From Pseudonocardia alni (GTDB taxonomy: Bacteria; Actinomycetota; Actinomycetes; Mycobacteriales; Pseudonocardiaceae), in the NCBI RefSeq assembly GCF_002813375.1, contig NZ_PHUJ01000003.1:5394001-5458000 (forward strand): 64,000 bases of DNA, written 5' to 3'. Each line of letters opens with the position of its first letter. Positions within the stretch are counted from its first letter, which is position 1. Made by a program: the position numbers and the translations under genes. Below the pieces are notes generated by a model. That model was not told the DNA's origin and made no database searches. It was given only the letters and a program-made list of their open reading frames with translations. Shown piece by piece: positions 56,844 through 64,000 of the stretch.

Positions 56844-57391
56844 CACTGCACTCCCTTCGAGCCCGGCTGCTCCGGGGTGGCGCGCACGGTCAGGCGCGGG
56901 CGCCGCGCGAGGGGCAGCGCGTCGAGGACGCCGGAGGCGGCACCGCGGGCCGCCTCGCGCAGCGCGTCGGTGTCGCCGCGGCCGCGGGCGTTCACCACGA
57001 CCGACCGGGCCGACGCGGTCACCGACGCCGCGGTCACCGGGTCCGCGGCCCGGACCCGGGTGCCGACCAGCCGGGCCAGCACCCGCGGCGCGGTGGCGAC
57101 GGTGAGCCCGGGCGACGGCGCGTCGAGGGCGACGTCGTGGCGGCGGGCGAGCAACCCGACGAGCAGCAGCACGGCCCCGACGACGATCAGCCCCACGGCG
57201 ATCCAGAGCACCGGCTCGGCGGTCCACAGGGTGTTCTGGACGGTGGTGCGCCAGTCCCGCCAGGGGACGAGCAGCCCGGCGCCGGAGACCCGGCCGACCC
57301 AGGCGGCCACCACCTCGACGACGACGAGCGCGCCGATCGCGGCCACCACCAGGCTCAGCAGCGGCGCGAGAACGCGGAGCAGGACACGCAC
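56843..57391 (-). CDS. DUF6286 family membrane protein
   Basis: 182 residues with two N-terminal membrane helices (about 8-35 and 60-83) and a C-terminal soluble region. Matches the actinobacterial DUF6286 family normally beside Asp23 and AmaP. Function unknown. GTG start. Confidence 0.82.
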   Translation of the reverse strand: MRVLLRVLAPLLSLVVAAIGALVVVEVVAAWVGRVSGAGLLVPWRDWRTTVQNTLWTAEPVLWIAVGLIVVGAVLLLVGLLARRHDVALDAPSPGLTVATAPRVLARLVGTRVRAADPVTAASVTASARSVVVNARGRGDTDALREAARGAASGVLDALPLARRPRLTVRATPEQPGSKGVQ

Positions 57392-57435
57392 GGGGCCCGG
57401 CCTCCTTCTTCCGACTCGTTCAGGATCCGACGGTT

Positions 57436-57864
57436 CTACTGCACGCGCGGGGCGTCCGGGCGCGGCCGGGCGTCCTCCGGCCGGAGGGCCTCGACCTCGA
57501 CGGTCAGGCCGCGCAGCCGGTGCCCGGTGGTGCGACGCAGGTCGGCGTCGATCCGCTCCCGGACGTCGGCGACGGCGGCCCGCACCGACCCGGGGTGGGC
57601 CAGGGTGAGCCGCAGCCGGACGTCGACCTCACCGGCGTCGCCGGTCGCCGCGCCGACGGCGGCCCCGACCGTGCCCCGTGCCGGACCGGGCCGCCGGGTC
57701 ACCCGGGCGGTCGGCCCGGACTCGCCGACGTCGAGCCCGGCGACCCGCCGGGCGCGGTGCCGGGTAGCCGGGGCGGTGTCCGCGGCGTACTCGACGATCG
57801 TGCGCAGCACCGCCGGGTCGATCTCCAGGACACCGCGCTCGGCGGGGTCGGGGAGGGTGCTCAC
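57436..57864 (-). CDS. Asp23/Gls24 family protein 2
   Basis: 142 residues, envelope-stress Asp23-like, with the VDVRLRLTLAHPGSVRAAVADVRERI strand-helix pattern; no membrane helix. GTG start overlaps the upstream stop (GTGA). Confidence 0.8.
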   Translation of the reverse strand: MSTLPDPAERGVLEIDPAVLRTIVEYAADTAPATRHRARRVAGLDVGESGPTARVTRRPGPARGTVGAAVGAATGDAGEVDVRLRLTLAHPGSVRAAVADVRERIDADLRRTTGHRLRGLTVEVEALRPEDARPRPDAPRVQ

Positions 57865-58037
57865 CGGTCGCGGCCCCGGCCGAGGCCGGACAGGTCCAGC
57901 TCGCCGTCGAGGAGCCGGCCGACGACCAGGCCGATGATGCCGAGCACCAGGGTGATGACGAAGGCGAGGAAGCCGCCGGTGGCACCGGCGACTCCGAGCA
58001 GGAGGCCGGCGAGCAGGCCGGTCTGGGTGGCGTTCAT
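57861..58037 (-). CDS. DUF2273-like small membrane protein
   Basis: 58 residues, too short for many gene finders. Two hydrophobic segments (about 7-20 and 23-43) and a charged tail ending GRGRDR, as in the DUF2273 proteins of Asp23 operons. ATG overlaps the stop of the J-domain gene and its stop overlaps the next GTG. Confidence 0.85.
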   Translation of the reverse strand: MNATQTGLLAGLLLGVAGATGGFLAFVITLVLGIIGLVVGRLLDGELDLSGLGRGRDR

Positions 58038-58381
58038 GGAATGTCCTCTCCGGGACGGGTGGAGCGGTGGGCGTGCCGGCCGGGCCGGTCGACCCGGGGG
58101 TGCGTGCGACGTCGGATGGTGCGGATCAGGGCCACCAGGACCCGGGTCGGCAGCGGCAGGTCGGGCACGATCTCGATCGGTGCGTCGTAGCGGCGGTCGT
58201 CCGGGTCGGGCGTCCGGCCGGCGTGCGGGTCGGCCGCGAGCGCGCGGAAGCGGGCCAGCCCGGCGCGGAAGACCTCCGGGTCACCGCCGCGGTCGGGGTG
58301 GTGGGTTCGGACGAACGAGCGGTAGGCCGACCGCTGCGCGGGGGTCAGGCCCCCGTGCCCGCCGGGATCCGGCTCGTCCAT
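58034..58381 (-). CDS. J-domain-like protein
   Basis: 115 residues. Contains a HPDRGGD motif within a helical pair resembling a DnaJ J-domain (about residues 13-50), then a basic C-terminal tail (RRRTHPRVDRPGRHAHR). May recruit DnaK to the envelope-stress complex; inference. ATG start. Confidence 0.75.
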   Translation of the reverse strand: MDEPDPGGHGGLTPAQRSAYRSFVRTHHPDRGGDPEVFRAGLARFRALAADPHAGRTPDPDDRRYDAPIEIVPDLPLPTRVLVALIRTIRRRTHPRVDRPGRHAHRSTRPGEDIP

Positions 58382-58399
58382 CCCGTACCCACCTCCACC

Positions 58400-58786
58400 T
58401 CAGGGGACCTCCACGTCCGCGACCGTCACGTCGACGGGGACCCCGTCGACCAACGGCGCGAGGGACGCCCGCAGCGCCGCGACGGTAGCCGGGATCGGCC
58501 GGTCCAGGCGCAGCACCACCCCGATCTCGACCGGTTCGTCGGTACTGCCGACGAGCACGCCGACCAACCGCCGCCCGGACAGCCAGGTCGCGACGGTCCC
58601 GAAGGTGCCGCCGTCGAGCCGCACCACCGACGGGTGCGCGACGACGGCCTCGGCGACCAGCTCGGCCAGCGTGGCCGGTGCCGGTTCCCGGCGCCGCTGC
58701 GCGGCGACCTCCGCCGCACCGGGCGGACCGGTGACCACGGCGGCGGGGGACCGGGCGTCGGGCGGGGTCGGCTCGGACACCGTCAC
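58400..58786 (-). CDS. Asp23-associated hypothetical protein
   Basis: 128 residues, no membrane helix. Ends with a VPVDVTVADVEVP strand similar to the Asp23 fold. GTG start overlaps the upstream Asp23 stop. Probably an Asp23-like accessory protein. Confidence 0.7.
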   Translation of the reverse strand: MTVSEPTPPDARSPAAVVTGPPGAAEVAAQRRREPAPATLAELVAEAVVAHPSVVRLDGGTFGTVATWLSGRRLVGVLVGSTDEPVEIGVVLRLDRPIPATVAALRASLAPLVDGVPVDVTVADVEVP

Positions 58787-59277
58787 TCCACGACGCGGCC
58801 GGTCGGGGCCGGAGCCACCGGGGCCTCGTCGCGGTTGTCGTCCTCGCCGGCCAGGTGGATGTCGTTCACCGAGATGTTGACCTCGATGACCTCCAGTCCG
58901 GTCATCCGCTCGACGGCGCCGACGACGTTGCGGCGGACCGCGGAGGCCAGGTCGGCGATGGCGACGCCGTACTCGACGACGACGTCCAGGTCGACCGCGG
59001 CCTGCTTCTCGCCGACCTCGACGGCCACGCCGGCGACGGTGGAGGCGCCGCTGGTGCCGCCGCCGGGGATGCGCTCGCGCAGCGCACCGAAGGCGCGGGA
59101 TGCGCCGGAGCCCATGGAGTACACGCCGGAGACCTCGCGCGCGGCGATGCCGGCGATCTTCTGGACGACGGACGCGGCGATGGTGGTGCGGCCCTGGCCG
59201 GTGCCGTCGGCGAGGCGTCCCGCGGGGGGCGCGGCCGGGGTCGTGGCGGGGGTGGTGGTCGGGGTGCCGGAGGTCAT
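58783..59277 (-). CDS. Asp23/Gls24 family protein 1
   Basis: 164 residues. N-terminal Thr/Pro-rich tail, then the Asp23 fold: TTIAASVVQKIAGIAAREVSGV, VDLDVVVEYG and LEVIEVNISVNDIHL. First gene of the operon; ATG with GAGAGGAG upstream. Cytosolic coat protein bound to the membrane via AmaP in relatives. Confidence 0.9.
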   Translation of the reverse strand: MTSGTPTTTPATTPAAPPAGRLADGTGQGRTTIAASVVQKIAGIAAREVSGVYSMGSGASRAFGALRERIPGGGTSGASTVAGVAVEVGEKQAAVDLDVVVEYGVAIADLASAVRRNVVGAVERMTGLEVIEVNISVNDIHLAGEDDNRDEAPVAPAPTGRVVE

Positions 59278-59375
59278 CGGTGCTCCTCTCACGGGCCGGC
59301 CCCGGGTGGGGGCCCGCCGCGGTGCGTGTGGTGTCCCCCGTGGGATGCCCGTCCGTGGCCCTCCCTCACGGTGGT

Positions 59376-60098
59376 TCACTCGTTCGGAGGAGCCGGGGTC
59401 CCGGGGGCGGCGCGGACGTAGTGCAGCAGCAGGGTCCCGTCGGCGGCCGCCTCGTGGCCGGCCAGGCGCAGCGCGCGCGGTACGGGCAGGGGCCGCGGCC
59501 CGGTCGCGATCCGTCCCTCCGGGCCCCCGACCAGCACCGGAACCAGGGTGAGGCGCAGCTCGTCGACGACGTCGGCCCCGACCAGCGCGCCGAGCAGGGT
59601 CGGCCCGCCCTCGCACAGCACGGAGGTGTGGCCGCGGCGGGCGAGCGCGGCGAGCAGTGCGGCGGGGGAGAGGTCGTCGAGCAGCACGACCTCGGCACCC
59701 GCGGCGCGCAGCGCGGCGCGCCGGTCCGCGGGGGCGGCGGCCGTGGTCAGCACGACCGGCGCCGTGACGGTGTCGGTGAACAGCCGCGCACCCGGGTCCA
59801 GTCCGGCCGACCCGCTCACGACGACGACCGGCGGGGGCGGCCCGGGCGGCCGCCCGTCCGGCCCGGGGCGGCGTGGCCGGACGCCCCGGTAGTCCTCGTC
59901 CCGCGCGGTGCCCGCCCCGACGAGCACGCAGTCGGCCGACCGTCGCAGGGCGCGGAACAGGTCGCGGTCGGCCGGGGTGGACAGGCCACCGGACCCCGCT
60001 CCGCCTGCCGTCACGGCCCCGTCGGCGGAGCTGACCATGACCGCGGTGACCCGCGGCCGGACGGGCGGGGGACCGGACGCGGAGGGTTCGATGGGCAC
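59376..60098 (-). CDS. RibD C-terminal-type pyrimidine reductase family protein
   Basis: 240 residues, dihydrofolate-reductase-like fold of the RibD reductase domain: MVSSADGAVT, VLVGAGTARDEDY and CEGGPTLLGALV. No deaminase domain. GTG start at 60098, the residue from which conserved sequence begins. Divergent from the iron importer; the exact substrate is uncertain. Confidence 0.88.
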   Translation of the reverse strand: MPIEPSASGPPPVRPRVTAVMVSSADGAVTAGGAGSGGLSTPADRDLFRALRRSADCVLVGAGTARDEDYRGVRPRRPGPDGRPPGPPPPVVVVSGSAGLDPGARLFTDTVTAPVVLTTAAAPADRRAALRAAGAEVVLLDDLSPAALLAALARRGHTSVLCEGGPTLLGALVGADVVDELRLTLVPVLVGGPEGRIATGPRPLPVPRALRLAGHEAAADGTLLLHYVRAAPGTPAPPNE

Positions 60099-60149
60099 CG
60101 CCCGAGCATCCCGCCGTGCGGGCGGCGTGACGCACGGGGGTGTTCTGTC

Positions 60150-60168
60150 GTAGGGCAGCCTCACTTAT
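60150..60168 (+). promoter_or_regulatory. Iron box (IdeR/DmdR-type), overlapping a TATGGT -10
   Basis: The 19-base site matches the IdeR/DmdR consensus at about 13 positions, including the TAGG start and CTCACTTA-like second half. TATGGT at 60166-60171 is a -10 box, with TTCTGT 17 bases upstream. An iron-loaded repressor bound here would block RNA polymerase. Confidence 0.65.
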
Positions 60169-60228
60169 GGTGAGCGGAGCCGCACCGGACGGGTGGGGCA
60201 TCCGGTCGAGCAGGGGGCCACGAGCAAG

Positions 60229-61284
60229 GTGAACGCGATCCGCGTCCGACCACCGTCGGTGGAACAACCGGCGCCCCCACGGCGGTCGCTCCGGCGCAGG
60301 CGGTTGCTCGGCCTCGCCGCCCTGACCACGGCGCTGCTGCTCGCGGTACTCGCCAGCATCGCGATCGGGACCAAGGTCATCCCGGTGAACGAGGTGTTCT
60401 CCGCGCTGGTCGCCCCGACCGGCAGCGAGAACGACGTGGTCATCCGTTCCCTGCGGATCCCGCGCACCCTGCTCGGGGTACTGGTCGGGATCGCGCTCGG
60501 CCTGGCCGGCGCGCTCGTGCAGGGCTTCACCCGCAACCCGCTCGGCGACCCCGGCCTGCTGGGCGTCAACGCGGGTGCGGCGTTCTTCGTCGTCCTCGGC
60601 ATCTACGTCTTCGGTGTCAGCACGCTGTTCGGCTACGTCTGGTTCGCCTTCGCCGGGGCGCTGGTCGCCAGCGTCGTGGTGTTCGTGATCGGCACCCGGG
60701 CACCCGGCGGCGCCACCCCTGTGTCGCTGGCCCTGGCCGGTGCGGCGGTCAGCTTCCTGCTGCAGGCGGGTACGTCCTCGGTGGTGCTGCTGGACGAGAC
60801 CAGCCTCGACGCCTACCGGTTCTGGGTGGTCGGCTCGCTCGCCGGGCGCGACGCCGCGGTCGGTGGCCAGGTGGTGTGGTTCATCCTCGCGGGCACGGCG
60901 CTGGCGCTGGCCAGCGCGCCCGCCCTCAACGCGCTCTCCCTCGGCGACGACGTCGCCACCTCGCTGGGGCACTCGGTCCGCCGGACCCGGGTGGTCGGCG
61001 TCGTCGCGATCACGCTGCTCGCGGGGGCGGCCACCGCCGCCTGCGGGCCGATCGTGTTCCTCGGACTGATCGTCCCGCACGTCGTCCGGGTGTTCACCGG
61101 GCCCGACCACCGCTGGCTGCTGCCCGCCTCCGGGCTCGCCGGGGCGGTGCTGCTGCTGCTCGCCGACGTCGTCGGACGGGTGGTGGCCCGCCCCGGTGAG
61201 CTGCAGGTCGGCATCGTGGTCGCGTTGATCGGCGGGCCGTTCTTCATCGCGCTCGTGCGCCGTCGCAAGCTGGGGGCCGTGTGA
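60229..61284 (+). CDS. FecCD-family siderophore ABC permease 1
   Basis: 351 residues, about ten membrane helices, with NPLGDPGLLGVNAGA and the FLGLIVPHVVR coupling-helix motif. GTG at 60229 is preferred over 60193 because it follows GAGCAAG and lies right before the basic stretch. Operon overlaps next gene. Confidence 0.93.
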   Translation: MNAIRVRPPSVEQPAPPRRSLRRRRLLGLAALTTALLLAVLASIAIGTKVIPVNEVFSALVAPTGSENDVVIRSLRIPRTLLGVLVGIALGLAGALVQGFTRNPLGDPGLLGVNAGAAFFVVLGIYVFGVSTLFGYVWFAFAGALVASVVVFVIGTRAPGGATPVSLALAGAAVSFLLQAGTSSVVLLDETSLDAYRFWVVGSLAGRDAAVGGQVVWFILAGTALALASAPALNALSLGDDVATSLGHSVRRTRVVGVVAITLLAGAATAACGPIVFLGLIVPHVVRVFTGPDHRWLLPASGLAGAVLLLLADVVGRVVARPGELQVGIVVALIGGPFFIALVRRRKLGAV

Positions 61285-62381
61285 GCACCGTGACCGAACC
61301 CGGCCCGCCGAGCACGGTGGCCGTCCCCGGCCGTCGCGCCGTCCGCGCGGGCCGCTTCTCCGGCGTGCTGCGCATCCGCACCGCGGTCGTGCTGCTCGCC
61401 TGTGCCGTCGCGCTGGTGCTCGCCGCCGCGGTCAACATGGGCCGCGGCGACTACCCGATCGCGATCACCGACGTGCTGGCGACGCTGTTCGGCGGCGGTG
61501 ACGCCGGTCAGCAGCTCGTCGTGCTCGAGCTGCGGCTCCCGCGCACCCTGGTCGGTGCGCTGGTCGGCGGCGCGCTGGCCGTCTCGGGCGCGATCCTGCA
61601 GTCGGTCGCCCGCAACCCCCTCGCGAGCCCGGACATCATCGGCGTCCAGTGGGGCGCCAGTGCGGCAGCGGTGTTCGTCATCGTGCTCGGGGGTGGCGTG
61701 GCCGGGGTCGGCGGCGCCTTCGCCTCGCTCGGCATCCCGCTCGCCGCCCTGATCGGCGGGCTCGTGTCGTCGGCCGCGGTGTACGTCCTGGCCTGGCGCA
61801 AGGGCATCCAGGGCTTCCGGCTCGTGCTGATCGGCATCGGGATCCAGGCCGTGCTCGTCGCCGCGGTGCAGTGGCTGCTGACCGTCGCCCAGATCTACCA
61901 GGCCGCCCAGGCCCAGGTCTGGCTCAACGGCAGCCTGAACGCGCGCAGCTGGAACGAGGTCGTCCCGCTGTCGATCTCCATGCTGGTGCTCGTGCCCGCG
62001 GCGCTGGCCCTGGTGCACCTGCTCGGCGCCCTGCGCTTCGACGACGACACCGCCCGCGGCCTCGGCGTGCGGGTGAACGGCGCCCGCACCGCGCTGCTGC
62101 TCGTCTCCGTCGGGCTCGCCTCGGTCGCGACCGCGGCCGCCGGCCCGATCGCCTTCGTCGCACTGGTCACCCCGCAGATCGCGCGCCGGCTCTGCCGGGT
62201 CGGGACCCCGCCGATCGGGGTCTCCCTCGTGCTGGGCGCGGCACTGACCGTGCTGTCCGACCTGATCGCCCGCACCGCACTGGGGTCCGTCGAGCTCCCG
62301 GTCGGCATCGTGACCGCGGTGCTCGGCGCCCCGTTCCTGCTGTACCTGCTCGCCCGCACCCGCCAGGAGGCCCGTCGATGA
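61281..62381 (+). CDS. FecCD-family siderophore ABC permease 2
   Basis: 366 residues, about ten membrane helices, [15 protein letters not shown] and [13 protein letters not shown] motifs. Starts at GTG overlapping the previous stop. Pairs with permease 1. Confidence 0.94.
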   Translation: MSTVTEPGPPSTVAVPGRRAVRAGRFSGVLRIRTAVVLLACAVALVLAAAVNMGRGDYPIAITDVLATLFGGGDAGQQLVVLELRLPRTLVGALVGGALAVSGAILQSVARNPLASPDIIGVQWGASAAAVFVIVLGGGVAGVGGAFASLGIPLAALIGGLVSSAAVYVLAWRKGIQGFRLVLIGIGIQAVLVAAVQWLLTVAQIYQAAQAQVWLNGSLNARSWNEVVPLSISMLVLVPAALALVHLLGALRFDDDTARGLGVRVNGARTALLLVSVGLASVATAAAGPIAFVALVTPQIARRLCRVGTPPIGVSLVLGAALTVLSDLIARTALGSVELPVGIVTAVLGAPFLLYLLARTRQEARR

Positions 62382-63274
62382 GCACCGTCGAGGACATCAG
62401 CGTCGCGGAGGCCACCACCTCCCGGACGACGACGGCGGGCGACCCCGTCCGTCCCGGTGTGGTCCGGCTGTCGGCCGAGCAGGTCACGCTCGGCTACGGC
62501 GACCGCACCATCGTCGACGGGCTCGACCTGGAGGTGCAGCCCGGCGCGGTCACCACCGTCATCGGCCCGAACGGCTGCGGCAAGTCCACCGTGCTGCGGG
62601 CGCTGGGGCGGCTGCTGCCCGCCCGGACCGGTCAGGTGCTGCTCGACGGCAAGCGGATCGACCGCACCCCGACCAGGGAGGTCGCCCGGGTGCTGGGGAT
62701 CCTGCCGCAGTCGCCGCTGGCGCCCGAGGGGCTGACCGTCGGCGACCTCGTCGCCCGCGGGCGGCACCCGCACCAGGCCTGGTACCGGCAGTGGTCCTCG
62801 GACGACGAGCGCGCCGTCGCCGAGGCGCTGACCTGGACGGGCCTGTCCGACCTCGCCGAGCGTCCGGTCGACGAGCTGTCCGGTGGCCAGCGCCAGCGGG
62901 CCTGGATCTCGATGGCCCTGGCGCAGCAGACCGACCTGCTGCTGCTCGACGAGCCGACCACCTTCCTCGACCTGGCCCACCAGGTCGACGTGCTGGAGCT
63001 GGTGCGGCGGTTGCAGTCCGAGGCGGGCCGCACCGTGGTGATGGTGCTGCACGACCTGAATCTCGCCGCCCGCTACGCCGACCGGCTCGTCGCGATGAAG
63101 GACGGCCGGATCGTCGCGGCGGGGTCGCCGGCCGAGATCGTCACCGAGGAGCTGCTGGCCGAGGTGTTCGGGCTGCGGGCGCGGGTGCTGCCCGACCCGG
63201 TGACCGGCACCCCGCTGGTCGTGCCGGACGCGGGCCCGTCGCTGCGTGCCCCGGAGCCGATCGCCGAGGCATGA
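62378..63274 (+). CDS. FecE-family siderophore ABC ATPase
   Basis: 298 residues. Walker [10 protein letters not shown], signature LSGGQRQR, Walker [10 protein letters not shown]-loop HDLN. N-terminal 28 residues are variable. ATG overlaps the permease stop. No binding protein gene is adjacent, so it is encoded elsewhere. Confidence 0.94.
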   Translation: MSTVEDISVAEATTSRTTTAGDPVRPGVVRLSAEQVTLGYGDRTIVDGLDLEVQPGAVTTVIGPNGCGKSTVLRALGRLLPARTGQVLLDGKRIDRTPTREVARVLGILPQSPLAPEGLTVGDLVARGRHPHQAWYRQWSSDDERAVAEALTWTGLSDLAERPVDELSGGQRQRAWISMALAQQTDLLLLDEPTTFLDLAHQVDVLELVRRLQSEAGRTVVMVLHDLNLAARYADRLVAMKDGRIVAAGSPAEIVTEELLAEVFGLRARVLPDPVTGTPLVVPDAGPSLRAPEPIAEA

Positions 63275-64000
63275 TCTCCGGCGTGACCTCCGGCGACCGA
63301 CCGCCCTTCCTCGCCACCCGCGCGGTGCACGCGGGCAACGACGTCGATCCCGGGACCGGTGCGATCCGCCGCCCGATCGTCGCGGCCAACTCCTACGCGC
63401 TGCCCGAGGACCCCTCCGAGCTGGACTGGTCGGGCACCGCGACCCGGCTCTACACCCGCAACGGCGGGGCGAACCAGGGCTGGCTGGAGGACAAGCTCGT
63501 GGCCCTGGAGGATCCCTCCGGGGTGTCGCCGGGCGGCTGTGCCGCGGTCGCGCTCGCCTCGGGCGTCGCCGCGCTGCACGCGGTGTTCTTCACGTTCCTG
63601 CGGTCCGGGGACCACGTCGTCAGCTCCGACGTCACCTACGTCGCCACCCATCGGCTGCTCACCGAGCTGCTGCCGGCCCGGTGGGGGATCACCGCCACCC
63701 TGGTCGACTCCTCCGACCCGGACGCGGTGCGCGCCGCGATCCGTCCGGAGACCCGGCTGGTACACGTCGAGACCCCGGCGAACCCGACGACCCGGATCAC
63801 CGACGTCGACGCCGTCGCCGCCGTCGCACACGAGGCGGGTGCCCTGCTCAGCGTGGACGCCACGTTCGCGACCCCGGTGCTGCAACGGCCGCTGGAGCGG
63901 GGCGCGGACCTCGTCGTGCACTCGCTGACCAAGTACGTCAACGGCCACGGCGACGCGATGGGCGGTGCCGTGCTGGGCCGCCGCGAGCTGGTCGAGCGGA
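63271..64000 (+). CDS. Cys/Met metabolism PLP-dependent enzyme (3' end outside window)
   Basis: 243 residues visible, running off the window. PLP-Lys in [12 protein letters not shown] (about residue 219), and [18 protein letters not shown] typical of cystathionine gamma-lyase/synthase or methionine gamma-lyase. Start ATG overlaps the FecE stop, so it may be cotranscribed with iron uptake genes. Specific reaction unclear. Confidence 0.88.
   Translation, partial: MISGVTSGDRPPFLATRAVHAGNDVDPGTGAIRRPIVAANSYALPEDPSELDWSGTATRLYTRNGGANQGWLEDKLVALEDPSGVSPGGCAAVALASGVAALHAVFFTFLRSGDHVVSSDVTYVATHRLLTELLPARWGITATLVDSSDPDAVRAAIRPETRLVHVETPANPTTRITDVDAVAAVAHEAGALLSVDATFATPVLQRPLERGADLVVHSLTKYVNGHGDAMGGAVLGRRELVER

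Noticed and set aside
60193-60228. Upstream GTG start for FecCD permease 1
   Set aside because: It would add 12 residues without homology; the GTG at 60229 has a better ribosome-binding site.

Overview
The window is very GC-rich, gene-dense chromosomal DNA from an actinobacterium. GTG starts, four-base stop/start overlaps (GTGA or ATGA), TANNNT -10 boxes six to eight bases from start codons, DUF3000, DUF5709, HemQ, free-standing LigD-type polymerases and an IdeR/DmdR-like iron box all fit. The Pseudonocardiaceae (Pseudonocardia or an Amycolatopsis-like methylotroph) are the best guess; this is inference, as no rRNA or tRNA is present. No transposase, integrase, CRISPR array or RNA gene was seen.

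Region 1 (1-13.3 kb) is a C1 island. A plus-strand operon encodes hexulose-6-phosphate synthase (5' end outside the window), transketolase, 6-phospho-3-hexuloisomerase, class II fructose/sedoheptulose bisphosphatase and a plant-type phosphofructokinase. A second hps copy, 536 bp of it identical and inverted, follows with a translationally coupled 97-residue protein, and ribulose-phosphate 3-epimerase is divergent from it. Two paralogous GAF-LytTR regulators then separate this ribulose-monophosphate (RuMP) module from a minus-strand operon for a cupredoxin-like protein, a PQQ alcohol dehydrogenase with a lanthanide-type Asp pair but no visible signal peptide, and a small Cys-rich protein. Together they would oxidise methanol to formaldehyde and fix it through the RuMP cycle.

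Region 2 (13.9-28 kb) holds katG, a CUT1 sugar ABC transporter (two permeases, Tat-type lipoprotein, ATPase) and the treX/treY/treZ glycogen-to-trehalose genes with an antisense DUF5709 gene between treY and treZ. Region 3 (28-35 kb) holds a PPOX-family protein, a HIT hydrolase, a histidine phosphatase, an MFS exporter and two convergent membrane diguanylate cyclases. Between the second cyclase and dxs lie two identical 21-nt ORFs (MRNWGW), each with a strong Shine-Dalgarno sequence, followed by a strong hairpin: the most unusual element of the window.

Region 4 (35-48.6 kb) holds dxs overlapping a two-component system, a LuxR-type regulator followed by RNase D (possible CTG start), DUF3000, the coproporphyrin-dependent haem genes hemE-cgoX-hemQ, msrB, two LigD-like polymerase genes and small proteins. 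Region 5 (48.6-64 kb) holds an osmoprotectant ABC transporter with tandem binding proteins, a lipoprotein with an alpha/beta-hydrolase fold that has lost its Ser and His, an SDR dehydrogenase, a seven-gene Asp23/AmaP envelope-stress operon with a J-domain protein, a RibD-like reductase, an iron-box-controlled FecCD siderophore importer, and a PLP enzyme cut by the window end.
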